Shown here: piece by piece, positions 1 to 7,034 of the stretch
Numbering within the stretch: the stretch's first letter is position 1
Layout of the letters: each line of letters opens with the position of its first letter
Origin: JAVBRU01 sp031547595
Lineage (GTDB): Bacteria; Bacillota; Clostridia; Christensenellales; Aristaeellaceae
Reading direction: 5' to 3'
DNA length: 25,635 nt
Assembly: GCA_031547595.1 (NCBI GenBank)
Contig: JAVBRU010000111.1
Coordinates: 1-25,635, forward strand
Notes under the pieces: model-generated
Databases searched by the model: none
The model's input: only the letters and a program-made list of their open reading frames with translations
What the model was told of the DNA's origin: nothing
Program-made: the position numbers and the translations under genes

Positions 1-1
1 A

Positions 2-275
2 GGCCCGCAGGGGCTGCAAGGCGAGCCCGGCCCCGCTGGTGCCCAAGGCCCGCAAGGGCTGCAAGGCGAGCCCGGCCCGCAAGGTGCTCAAGGCCCGCAG
101 GGCTTACAAGGCGAGCCTGGCTCCGCTGGCGCTCAAGGCCCGCAGGGGCTGCAGGGCGAACCCGGCCCGCAAGGTGCTCAAGGCCCGCAGGGCTTACAGG
201 GCGAGTCCGGCCCACAAGGTGCTCAAGGCCCGCAGGGGCTGCAAGGCGAGCCCGGCCCGCAAGGCGCACAAGGAA
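2..275 (+). repeat. 45-bp tandem repeats, first collagen block
   Basis: Fifteen-residue (45-bp) units of the type GPQGAQGPQGLQGEP repeat with few base changes (gct/gcc/caa exchange in the PAGAQ versus PQGAQ positions). The near identity at the DNA level suggests recent copy-number change by slippage or recombination. The array continues upstream out of the window. Confidence 0.8.
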
Positions 276-1660
276 TACAGGGGGAACCAGGTGCCTCGGG
301 CACATCAGGCGCACAAGGAGAGCCAGGCCCCCAGGGTGTGCAGGGACCGCAAGGCATACAAGGGGTCGCAGGTCCACAAGGCATTCAAGGCGAAGCAGGT
401 GTCGATGGCGTTGGGCTGAGAATTCTGGATTCCTATGATGATTATGAGACATTCATCCTCGACCATCCCACTGCCGAGCCCGGTGATGCTTATTTGGTGG
501 ACGGGTACCTATATGTTTGGAACAGTACAACCGAATCGTGGGACAATGTTGGCTATATCCGTGGCCCGCAAGGGCCGCAAGGCATTCAAGGGCCGCAAGG
601 GTTGCAGGGTATCCAGGGGGCAACCGGTCTGCAAGGCTTGCAGGGGTTTCAAGGAATTCAGGGTGAGCCAGGTGAAACAGGTCCGCAAGGGTTGCAAGGC
701 GTAGCAGGTCCCACTGGGGCTCAAGGCCCGCAGGGACTGCAAGGCGACCCCGGCCCCGTAGGCGCTCAAGGCCCACAAGGCATCCAAGGCGACCCCGGCC
801 CTACTGGCGCGCAAGGCCCACAGGGCATCCAAGGCGAGACAGGCCCCGCTGGTGCTCAAGGCCCGCAGGGACTGCAAGGCGACCCCGGCCCCGCCGGTGC
901 TCAAGGCCCCCAAGGCATCCAAGGCGACCCCGGCCCCGCTGGTGCTCAAGGCCCTCAAGGCATCCAAGGCGACCCCGGCCCCGCTGGTGCTCAAGGCCCT
1001 CAAGGCATCCAAGGCGACCCCGGCCCTGCTGGTGCTCAAGGCCCCCAAGGCATCCAAGGCGAGACAGGCCCCGCCGGTGCGCAAGGCCCACAGGGCATCC
1101 AAGGCGAGACAGGCCCCGCCGGTGCGCAAGGCCCACAGGGCATCCAAGGCGAGACAGGCCCCATTGGCCCACAAGGCCCTGCCGGGGTGTGCGATTGCGA
1201 AGAACTCGAGAACAGAATCACCCTGCTGGAGCAAGAAGTCATCAACCTGCAGCAGCAGATAACCACAAGCCAAAACTTTATTTACCTGTCCGACATCACG
1301 TATATTTGGAGTACCACCACCCAGCTGTTAGGGCTGGGCGCGGCCGTCATTCATTCCGGATACACGTATAACTTCTGGGGCATCGGCGCGCTTGATCACC
1401 AGCAAACCCTTTCAAACAACACAACGTATTATTTAATACACGGCAGTCAATATCCCGAGCTGGCTTTTTACGAAGGGGATACAACCATCAGTACCCTCTG
1501 GATTGAAACACCAGCCGGAAACGTATATACCCTGCCCATTCGTTTTGACGCCACCGGCATTTATTTTGCGCCCAACAGCCAGCTGACCAATCTGCCTATC
1601 GGGACGACGTTTAAGTTTACCCAGGCTTTGATTCTGGTGGAGCCGGATGCTGTCCCATAA
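2..1660 (+). CDS. Collagen-like surface protein, 5'-truncated by window edge
   Basis: The reading frame is open from base 2, so the start lies upstream of the window; 552 residues are visible. Nearly everything up to about base 1186 is Gly-X-Y triplets (GPQGLQGEP, GPAGAQ types) forming a collagen-like stalk. A non-collagen island at about 393-560 (DSYDDYETF, GDAYLVDGYLYVW, then SWDNVG) interrupts it; similar islands occur in clostridial and bacillar collagen-like and phage tail proteins. After the stalk comes VCDCEELENRITLLEQE, a Cys-x-Cys followed by a short coiled coil that could trimerise the stalk, and then a beta-rich, Thr/Tyr-rich C-terminal domain of about 130 residues. The role is probably an exposed filament or adhesin-like protein. 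No LPXTG or transmembrane anchor is present at the C-terminus, so attachment, if any, is N-terminal and unseen. A phage or exosporium fibre is an alternative. Confidence in the family is high and in the function low. Confidence 0.85.
   Translation, partial: GPQGLQGEPGPAGAQGPQGLQGEPGPQGAQGPQGLQGEPGSAGAQGPQGLQGEPGPQGAQGPQGLQGESGPQGAQGPQGLQGEPGPQGAQGIQGEPGASGTSGAQGEPGPQGVQGPQGIQGVAGPQGIQGEAGVDGVGLRILDSYDDYETFILDHPTAEPGDAYLVDGYLYVWNSTTESWDNVGYIRGPQGPQGIQGPQGLQGIQGATGLQGLQGFQGIQGEPGETGPQGLQGVAGPTGAQGPQGLQGDPGPVGAQGPQGIQGDPGPTGAQGPQGIQGETGPAGAQGPQGLQGDPGPAGAQGPQGIQGDPGPAGAQGPQGIQGDPGPAGAQGPQGIQGDPGPAGAQGPQGIQGETGPAGAQGPQGIQGETGPAGAQGPQGIQGETGPIGPQGPAGVCDCEELENRITLLEQEVINLQQQITTSQNFIYLSDITYIWSTTTQLLGLGAAVIHSGYTYNFWGIGALDHQQTLSNNTTYYLIHGSQYPELAFYEGDTTISTLWIETPAGNVYTLPIRFDATGIYFAPNSQLTNLPIGTTFKFTQALILVEPDAVP
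716..1186 (+). repeat. 45-bp tandem repeats, second collagen block
   Basis: About ten 45-bp units encode GPQGIQGDPGPAGAQ or the variant with ETGPAGAQ. Several neighbouring units are identical or nearly so at the DNA level. Asp-Pro and Glu-Thr variants occur in runs, as expected if blocks of units were duplicated together. Confidence 0.8.
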
Positions 1661-1661
1661 G

Positions 1662-1699
1662 CAAAAGTGAGTATGCCCGCATGACATACTCACGTTTTG
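1662..1699. terminator. Bidirectional intrinsic terminator between convergent genes
   Basis: GTGAGTATG (1667-1675) pairs with CATACTCAC (1685-1693) across a 9-nt loop, flanked by AAAA on the left and TTTT on the right. It lies between the collagen-like gene and the minus-strand repressor gene and can stop both. Confidence 0.8.
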
Positions 1700-1939
1700 T
1701 TATTCCTCCAGCTTGGCCCTTGTGGAAGGTGCATATGGCGCCTTCTCATCCGTTCGCCCCATCAGATAATCAACACTCGTATGATAATAATCGGCAAGCT
1801 TATCTATATACTCCAGAGGAATGTTTCGAACCAAGCGTTCGTACTTAGAATACTCTGATTGGCCGCAGTGCAGATAGTTTGCAATTGTCTGCTGCGATAG
1901 GTCCTGATCTTCCCGCATATCCCTTATTCTCAATCTCAT
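1700..1939 (-). CDS. Small XRE-family helix-turn-helix regulator
   Basis: This is a 79-residue protein (MRLRIRDMREDQDLSQQ...). Residues about 5-60 are a complete XRE/Cro-CI-type HTH: RDMREDQDLSQQTIANYL, then QSEYSKYERL and PLEYIDKLADYYHTSVDYLMG, the usual end of the fold. The ATG at 1939 is chosen because GAGGTGAT lies just upstream; the frame extends further upstream but has no better site. The gene is divergent from the 56-aa gene at 2034. A TATAAT box (1961-1966, minus) and a palindrome at 1969-1985 sit between them, so autoregulation and control of the neighbour are likely. The short acidic/Lys tail has no recognised effector domain. The target genes are unknown. Confidence 0.85.
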   Translation of the reverse strand: MRLRIRDMREDQDLSQQTIANYLHCGQSEYSKYERLVRNIPLEYIDKLADYYHTSVDYLMGRTDEKAPYAPSTRAKLEE

Positions 1940-1960
1940 TGCTATTATCACCTCACAAAT

Positions 1961-1985
1961 ATTATAAGTAGTCCAATATGGACTA
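1961..1985 (-). promoter_or_regulatory. -10 box of XRE gene plus operator-like palindrome
   Basis: TATAAT (minus strand, 1961-1966) lies 21 nt before the repressor start. Immediately upstream is a perfect inverted repeat, TAGTCCA-ATA-TGGACTA (1969-1985). The palindrome lies between the -10 box of the minus gene and the -35 box of the plus gene, as expected for an operator of a small divergent repressor. No good -35 for the minus gene was found. Confidence 0.6.
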
Positions 1986-2014
1986 TTGACTTTCAGTGCA
2001 GAATGAACTAAAAT
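1986..2014 (+). promoter_or_regulatory. Sigma-A-type promoter for the 56-aa gene
   Basis: TTGACT (1986-1991), 17-nt spacer, TAAAAT (2009-2014). It is directly adjacent to the operator-like palindrome at 1969-1985. Confidence 0.7.
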
Positions 2015-2033
2015 GGCAGCAGGAGGTGATATT

Positions 2034-2204
2034 GTGAATGCATACCAGTCCATGTATCATGAGTTGACAAATTCCATCACGGATGCTATGCGGCTGCTGC
2101 AGCAGGCAAAAGAGTGCACAAGAGATGCTACGGAGCTGTTGATTCAGGCACAAGCAATCGCTGAAAACACGTACATCGACAGCGATGAAATCCCGGCAGA
2201 ATGA
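2034..2204 (+). CDS. Small alpha-helical hypothetical protein (56 aa)
   Basis: The start is the GTG at 2034, because AGGAGGTGAT ends about 6 nt before it; an in-frame ATG at 2013 precedes the Shine-Dalgarno and is unlikely. The protein (MNAYQSMYHELTNSITDAM...) is entirely helical in appearance, with a heptad-like pattern (ITDAMRLLQQAKECTRDATELLIQ) and an acidic end. It has no signal peptide or membrane segment. No family is recognised. It shares a divergent control region with the XRE regulator, as seen for small partner proteins of such regulators in Clostridia. It could be an effector or antirepressor, but nothing in the sequence proves this. Confidence 0.65.
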   Translation: MNAYQSMYHELTNSITDAMRLLQQAKECTRDATELLIQAQAIAENTYIDSDEIPAE

Positions 2205-2262
2205 GCACAAAAAAGCGGCCACCTCATATTTTGAGATAACCGCGCTGGGAGGAACAGCCCCA

Positions 2263-2291
2263 GGGCGCTTGCAACGTATCGGCAAGCGCCC
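2263..2291 (+). repeat. 29-bp hairpin repeat, copy A
   Basis: Stem-loop GGGCGCTTGC / AACGTATCG / GCAAGCGCCC. A second copy at 3623-3651 differs at a single loop base. The two copies bracket the MFS gene. Confidence 0.8.
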
Positions 2292-2299
2292 GCTTTTTT
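2263..2299 (+). terminator. Intrinsic terminator after the 56-aa gene
   Basis: GGGCGCTTGC (2263-2272) pairs perfectly with GCAAGCGCCC (2282-2291) over a 9-nt loop, followed by GC and a run of T. It separates the regulator locus from the MFS gene. Upstream bases could form a competing hairpin (see findings). Confidence 0.85.
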
Positions 2300-2379
2300 A
2301 AACATTCTTCCTCGTTCCCCTTTTCATATAAAAATGTTTATGATAGACTGTCAAGGCAACACAAATTGAAGGTGAACTT

Positions 2380-3606
2380 ATGGACGCGCAGTGGAAACGA
2401 CACACAATCCGGTATCTGACAGGGCAAACGATTTCGCTCTTTGGCTCTGCCCTCGTACAATACGCCATCAACTGGCACATCACCCTGACCACCCAAAGCG
2501 GTGTGATGATGACCATTGCCACGCTGTGCGGATTTTTGCCGCAGGTGCTGATCTCGCTGTTTGCCGGGGTGTGGGCAGACCGCTATAACCGCAAGCTGTT
2601 GATTGTGTTGGCGGACGGCATGATTGCCACATGCACCGCCATACTGGCCATTTTGTTCACGCTGGGATATCAGCAGTTCTGGCTGCTGTTTGTGATATCC
2701 GCCATACGCTCGCTGGGCGCAGGCATCCAGACCCCTGCCGTAGGCGCGTTTTTGCCGGAGATCGTGCCACAAGATCAGCTGGTGCGCGTCAATGGCATCA
2801 ACGCCAGCATCAGCAGCATCACCTTTTTACTGGCACCGGCTGCGGCAGGCGCACTGCTGGATTTTATGGGGCTGGGGCTGATTTTCTGGATAGACGTGGC
2901 AACGGCGGCAGCGGGCATTGCCCTGCTATTGACCCTTCGCACCCCACCGCGCGCCGCGCCTGCGGAAGCGTCCGAACACCTGCTTCGCGAAATGTTCAGC
3001 GGCCTGCGCTATGTGAGCAAGACCAAATGGCTGCGGCAGTTTTTGGGCTTTTACCTGTTCTATTCGCTGATGTTTGGGCCGGTTGTATTCCTAACGCCGC
3101 TAATGGTGGCGCGCAGCTTCGGCCCCGAAGCGTGGCGTCTGGTGGTGCACGAAATGGTGTTTTCCGCAGGCAGCATTGTGGGCGGGCTGGCTGTTGGCAT
3201 CCTGGGCACCCGGCTGAAAAACCAGGCGCACATGCTGATGGGCGCAGCCATCCTGTTTGGACTGACCACACTGCTGATGGGTTTCTCCCAAACCTTCTGG
3301 TTCTACCTGGGCGTGATGCTGCCCATGGGCATCACGATGCCCTTTATCAACACCGCCAGCATCACCATTTTGCAAACCAAAACACGCCCCGATATGCTGG
3401 GGCGCGTGATGGGGCTGTCGTCTATTGTGGGTTCCTCCGCGCTGCCGCTATCCATGGCCTTCTTTGGCCCGCTGGCGGATGTGATGAAGGTGGAATATCA
3501 GCTGATGATCACCGGCGCGATCATGGTGCTGATGTCCCTCATGATGCCGCTGTTCAAGGACGTCATGCGGGTAGGAGGCCAGGCGGATACCACTCCTGCA
3601 GAATAA
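2380..3606 (+). CDS. MFS efflux transporter (DHA3 / macrolide-efflux type)
   Basis: This is a 408-residue, 12-helix-type major facilitator. Motif A is clear at residues about 62-74 (AGVWADRYNRKLL) in the loop between helices 2 and 3, and the N-terminal half (GQTISLFGSALVQYAINWH, then IRSLGAGIQTPAVGAFLPEIV) is characteristic of the DHA3 drug:H+ antiporter group that includes MefA-like and enterobactin exporter-like proteins. The predicted role is proton-driven export of a drug or small molecule at the cytoplasmic membrane; the substrate cannot be read from the sequence. GAAGGTG precedes the ATG. No strong promoter is visible upstream, only weak boxes near 2321-2349, so read-through from 1986 is possible. 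It converges with the GH65 gene, with a terminator between them. Confidence 0.85.
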   Translation: MDAQWKRHTIRYLTGQTISLFGSALVQYAINWHITLTTQSGVMMTIATLCGFLPQVLISLFAGVWADRYNRKLLIVLADGMIATCTAILAILFTLGYQQFWLLFVISAIRSLGAGIQTPAVGAFLPEIVPQDQLVRVNGINASISSITFLLAPAAAGALLDFMGLGLIFWIDVATAAAGIALLLTLRTPPRAAPAEASEHLLREMFSGLRYVSKTKWLRQFLGFYLFYSLMFGPVVFLTPLMVARSFGPEAWRLVVHEMVFSAGSIVGGLAVGILGTRLKNQAHMLMGAAILFGLTTLLMGFSQTFWFYLGVMLPMGITMPFINTASITILQTKTRPDMLGRVMGLSSIVGSSALPLSMAFFGPLADVMKVEYQLMITGAIMVLMSLMMPLFKDVMRVGGQADTTPAE

Positions 3607-3658
3607 AAGGAGAAAGCTTTATGGGCGCTTGCAACGCATCGGCAAGCGCCCTCTCCTT
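3607..3658. terminator. Bidirectional terminator between MFS and GH65 genes
   Basis: The inner stem GGGCGCTTGC/GCAAGCGCCC (3623-3651) is enclosed by AAGGAGA (3607-3613) and TCTCCTT (3652-3658), which also pair. The structure sits in the 50-bp gap between two converging genes and overlaps the GH65 stop codon. It lacks a long T tract on the plus strand, so its strength is uncertain. Confidence 0.6.
3623..3651 (+). repeat. 29-bp hairpin repeat, copy B
   Basis: Identical to copy A at 2263-2291 except for one loop base (C for T). It forms the core of the terminator between the MFS and GH65 genes. Confidence 0.8.
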
Positions 3659-5663
3659 ATGCTTCCAAGGAAATATTCTGCCCTTGCCAGATCACGCGGC
3701 AGGAAGCGCCTGTCCAGCCGGAGGGCAAGTGAGGCCTTGCAACCAGCACACCGTTCTCCACCGCTGCGCCGAGGAACCCATGCAGGAAGTTCATATACGC
3801 GCCGCCCGCCGCCGCAGGGTGTGTGCCGCCGATATACACAAGCCCAGCCCATTGCTTGCCGCCGCCCTTGAGATCAGCACTGGCAGACTTCATAAACAAC
3901 GGATACGCCACATCGCTCTGGCCGAGGAGGCACGCGACCCCAGCATACATGCACGCGCTGAGGGAAGAGCCATGCTCTGTGCGCGGCTCATAATAGGCAT
4001 AGTTTGCTGCGAGGATATCCTTGGAATACTGGCCGCGCAGCATATACAAAAGGGTGATGACGTCGGCCTGCTTGATCACCTGCGTATGGCTGGCCACACC
4101 GTATGCACCGCCCCAGTACTCCTTCTCATGCAGCAGGCGGGCGCGTACTTCGTCAACAGACGTATCTTCCAGATCAAAATAGCCGTCAAACTGCGCCATC
4201 ACACCGTCCGCGCGCGGCTGCTGGCGCTTGAGGCGCTTCGCGGCCTCGGCATACAGCTTCAGCTCCTCGGCAGGGCATGCATCGTCCGCGCGCGAGGCGG
4301 CAGCTTCAAAGCAGAAGCGCGCCATTTCGTTGGTGTAGGCGTTGTTGTCCACGCGCTCGTGGTATTCATCGGGGCCGATCACATCGCGGATTTCATACAC
4401 ATCGCTGCCGGGGTGCTGCCACAAAAGGCTGTAATAGAAGCGTGCGGCCTCGATCAGCACCTCTGCCCCGCCGCCTTGCATCAGGCTGTGATCGCCCGTC
4501 CAATCCTGATATTTGCACAGGCCATACACCACAGCAGCAGTGATGTGCACCTGTTTATCCTTGAAGAAGGTGCGCATCGGACGCCCGGTGAATACGTCGG
4601 TCACATTGTAATCGCTACACGCGTCATAGCCGCCCTCCTGGCTCTCCCAGGCATAGAACGCACCGCGATGGCCATAATGCGCGGCCTTTTTGCGCGCGCC
4701 GTCCAGGGTATCGATGCGGTAGCGCAGCAGTGTCTTGGCCACGTCCGGCAGCACGGCCAGGTAAAAATCCAGCATAAACATCTCGGTATCCCAGAACACC
4801 GCACCTTTATACGTCTGTCCGGACAGCCCCCTGGCCGCAATGGACAGCGAGGACGCATGGCGCGGCGCAATGCACAGCAGATGGTACAGCGAATAATTGA
4901 GCGCGAACTCCGCCGCTTCGTCCCCTTCGATGGTGACCTGCGCCTTCGCCCAAAGCGCTGCCCAGGTGTTGATGTGCGTCTCTTTCAGGGCATCATAATC
5001 AACGCCTTGAAGCGCTGCCTGCGCCATCGCCAGCGGGTTTTCGCCATCATTAGAGGTATAGACCGCCGCCAGTACGGTGAGGCAGATACTGCTTCCGCTG
5101 CGCTGAATGGACTGCTGCCGCGCTACAGCCACCTGCTGGCCCTGATCGGTAGCGGCCAGCACCCAGCCTTCGCCGGTTTGGATAGCATTGTAATGTGGGC
5201 CATGAATATCCCACACAGCCGTATCGGTGCAAGCGATCACATCATAAGCTTTTTCGTCCGTCCACTGCGCGCACCAGCGCATGGACAGCAGATGCACATC
5301 CTCCATGTGACAAAAGCGCTCCTCTGTGATTGTGACGCCCTCAAACACAGTGCGGCGCTGCTGCAAGCCCTGAACAATATCCAGGCGCTGCTCGTGCGAA
5401 AGGCAGGCGGTATCCGGCAGTGCCACAGGCTGGCCGTCTGCCGTCAGCACCGCAAAAAAGGGATTGGGCGCGTTGAGCGGCTCCCGCCAGCCATCGCCCG
5501 CCTGATGATAGATGCCCGCCAGGTTGATGGCAACGAGCTGTTCTTTTTTATACTCGGCCAGCGTGCCGCGCACGCCCAAATAGCCGTTGCCCAGCAGAAA
5601 ACGGCTGCCATGGTCGGCAATGGCGGCAGCATCAAACCCCGAAAGTGATAATACGGTTTGCAT
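3657..5663 (-). CDS. GH65 inverting disaccharide phosphorylase (kojibiose/maltose/trehalose phosphorylase-like)
   Basis: This is a cytoplasmic 668-residue enzyme expected to cleave an alpha-linked glucose disaccharide with phosphate, giving beta-glucose 1-phosphate and a sugar. The N-terminal beta domain begins FLLGNGYLGVRGTL (residue about 25), as is standard in GH65. The (alpha/alpha)6 barrel carries RGLSGQTYKGAVFWDTEMFM, and VIGPDEYHERVDNNAYTN with the probable general acid Glu433; HGSSLS (about residue 565) matches the phosphate-binding loop. The short C-terminal beta domain ends at PHLPSGWTGASCRVIW. The start at 5663 is chosen for AGGAGA upstream; longer in-frame extensions run through the promoter. 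At 668 residues it is shorter than the usual roughly 750. Kojibiose phosphorylase is a likely label, but maltose, nigerose or trehalose specificity cannot be excluded. No beta-phosphoglucomutase or sugar transporter gene is adjacent. Confidence 0.88.
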   Translation of the reverse strand: MQTVLSLSGFDAAAIADHGSRFLLGNGYLGVRGTLAEYKKEQLVAINLAGIYHQAGDGWREPLNAPNPFFAVLTADGQPVALPDTACLSHEQRLDIVQGLQQRRTVFEGVTITEERFCHMEDVHLLSMRWCAQWTDEKAYDVIACTDTAVWDIHGPHYNAIQTGEGWVLAATDQGQQVAVARQQSIQRSGSSICLTVLAAVYTSNDGENPLAMAQAALQGVDYDALKETHINTWAALWAKAQVTIEGDEAAEFALNYSLYHLLCIAPRHASSLSIAARGLSGQTYKGAVFWDTEMFMLDFYLAVLPDVAKTLLRYRIDTLDGARKKAAHYGHRGAFYAWESQEGGYDACSDYNVTDVFTGRPMRTFFKDKQVHITAAVVYGLCKYQDWTGDHSLMQGGGAEVLIEAARFYYSLLWQHPGSDVYEIRDVIGPDEYHERVDNNAYTNEMARFCFEAAASRADDACPAEELKLYAEAAKRLKRQQPRADGVMAQFDGYFDLEDTSVDEVRARLLHEKEYWGGAYGVASHTQVIKQADVITLLYMLRGQYSKDILAANYAYYEPRTEHGSSLSACMYAGVACLLGQSDVAYPLFMKSASADLKGGGKQWAGLVYIGGTHPAAAGGAYMNFLHGFLGAAVENGVLVARPHLPSGWTGASCRVIWQGQNISLEA

Positions 5664-5692
5664 CGGATGGCTCTCCTCATGTCGATACCAAA

Positions 5693-5706
5693 GTTTAGCG
5701 TTAAAC
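5693..5706. promoter_or_regulatory. LacI-family-like operator in GH65 leader
   Basis: GTTTAGCGTTAAAC is a 14-bp imperfect palindrome centred on CG (six of seven positions symmetric). It lies just downstream of the GH65 -10 box, where a bound repressor would block transcription. LacI/GalR-type sites with central CG commonly control disaccharide genes. No such regulator gene is in the window. Confidence 0.5.
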
Positions 5707-5713
5707 CCATTCC

Positions 5714-5742
5714 AGTATACCTTGCTTTCAAACGAAATGCAA
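5714..5742 (-). promoter_or_regulatory. Sigma-A-type promoter for GH65 gene
   Basis: On the minus strand: TTGCAT (5737-5742), 17-nt spacer, TATACT (5714-5719), about 50 nt upstream of the GH65 start. Confidence 0.7.
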
Positions 5743-5766
5743 GATTTTGCGCAACTTTCTTTTTGC

Positions 5767-5795
5767 TTGTAAGACCTGTGAATACCTGCTATAAT
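5767..5795 (+). promoter_or_regulatory. Sigma-A-type promoter for membrane-protein operon
   Basis: TTGTAA (5767-5772), 17-nt spacer, TATAAT (5790-5795) preceded by TGC, giving an extended -10. It is 33 nt before the ATG at 5829 and divergent from the GH65 promoter. Confidence 0.75.
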
Positions 5796-5828
5796 AAATT
5801 GGTTTTGCGAAGGAAGGGAGATTGCTGC

Positions 5829-7022
5829 ATGAAGAGGCTTGCGGAGCGCGACATGACCCCGTTTTGGCTGACGGGTGCGATGGTGTTGATGTGGGCACTG
5901 CTGCATTATTTGACGGGCACAAACGCCCTTGGCAGCACGTATTACAACACCTACACGCTGCAGGCGCTGGCCTGGCGGGACGGCCGTGTTGCGCTGCCCT
6001 ATGATTTTCCGGCGCTGGAGCTGGCAATCTACAACAACCTCTATTATGTGTCCTTTCCGCCGGTGCCCAGCGTGCCGTTATACTTGCTCAGCTTTATATT
6101 CTCCGCAAGCACCCCGGACAACCTGCTGGTGAAGCTGTACGCGCTGGCCGCGTGCCTGATGCTGTACAGCGCACTCAAGCGCGCAGGGCATTCGCAGCTG
6201 TCGGCGGCGTTATACGCTTTCCTCGGTGCTTTCGCGTCCTCACTGCTTCCCATGACGCTAAACGGCGCGGTGTGGTATCACGCGCAGGTGCTGGGCTTTG
6301 CGCTGACAGTGGCCTCGCTGTTTTTTATGACGCGCGACCAGATGACCGCGTCGCTTGCCTGTTATGCGCTGGCGGTGGGCTGCCGCCCGATGAACGCGTT
6401 GTTTGGCATTGCGCTGATGCTGATTTATCTGGCTATCAACCGCCGCTATGGCACGCCGTTCAAGGAAATCCTGCGCCGGATGCTGCCCGGCATCATCATC
6501 GGGCTGCTGATTGCAGCGGCGTATGGTGCATACAACTACATCCGCTTTGGCAACCCGCTGGAGTGTGGGCACAATCATCTGCCGGAGTTTTCCTTCCAGG
6601 GTGGCATCCAGTTTTCGCTCAATCATCTAGCAAAAAACATACAGACCTTTCTATTTGGTGCGCCGATAGAGCTGGAAAACGGCGTGGTGTATTTCAAGAA
6701 ATTCGGGTATTCGATGTTCATTGCCTGCCCCATACTGACGTTGATGCTGCTGTGGGCGGTGATAGACATCATCAAAAAACGCTTCACGCTGGAAAAAGGC
6801 ATTGTGCTGTTCTTCTTTGCGGCGCAGCTGTTCTTACTGCTGTTGCACCGCACGTTTGGCGGGTTCCAGCTGGGCGCTCGCTACTGTGCCGATCTGATCC
6901 CCTATGCGTTCTTTTATCTGCTTCTCAGCCCCAAACGCAAGCGCATCCCTGTGGCGGAGACTTTGATATTGGGGTTGTTATTTGTGTTCACCTGCTTTGG
7001 CATTATGCAAGTACACCTGTAA
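5829..7022 (+). CDS. Polytopic membrane protein, GT-C glycosyltransferase-like
   Basis: This is a 397-residue protein with about ten hydrophobic segments. The start at 5829 (MKRLAERDM) follows GAAGGAAGGGAG and the promoter at 5767; the frame extends upstream, but only across that promoter. After the first membrane helix, the loop reads ALAWRDGRVALPYDFPALELAIYN, then NNLYYVSFPPVPSVPLYLLS. This 'small gene product, then Y-Y-x-x-FPPxPS' arrangement resembles the first outside loop of dolichyl-phosphate-mannose-type (GT-C fold) integral membrane glycosyltransferases. If that is right, it would transfer a lipid-linked sugar on the outer face of the membrane. Family membership is only suggestive and no catalytic Asp-Glu pair is unambiguous. 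It is the first gene of an apparent operon with two MFS genes (12-nt gap to the next). Confidence 0.6.
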   Translation: MKRLAERDMTPFWLTGAMVLMWALLHYLTGTNALGSTYYNTYTLQALAWRDGRVALPYDFPALELAIYNNLYYVSFPPVPSVPLYLLSFIFSASTPDNLLVKLYALAACLMLYSALKRAGHSQLSAALYAFLGAFASSLLPMTLNGAVWYHAQVLGFALTVASLFFMTRDQMTASLACYALAVGCRPMNALFGIALMLIYLAINRRYGTPFKEILRRMLPGIIIGLLIAAAYGAYNYIRFGNPLECGHNHLPEFSFQGGIQFSLNHLAKNIQTFLFGAPIELENGVVYFKKFGYSMFIACPILTLMLLWAVIDIIKKRFTLEKGIVLFFFAAQLFLLLLHRTFGGFQLGARYCADLIPYAFFYLLLSPKRKRIPVAETLILGLLFVFTCFGIMQVHL

Positions 7023-7034
7023 GGAAGGAAAGAC

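Noticed and set aside
2..1186. The tandem repeats considered as a CRISPR array
   Set aside because: Units are contiguous 45-bp coding repeats without unique spacers and keep the Gly-X-Y reading frame throughout.
2315..2349. A sigma-A promoter directly before the MFS gene (TTTTCA / TAGACT or TATGAT)
   Set aside because: Each candidate box matches only about four of six consensus bases, or the spacing is wrong, so it is not listed as a feature.
2631..5648. A 1005-codon open frame on the plus strand across the MFS and GH65 genes
   Set aside because: It is out of frame with the MFS gene and antisense to GH65, is rich in His/Arg/Cys in a non-protein-like way, and has no ribosome binding site. 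Both genes it overlaps have clear family motifs.
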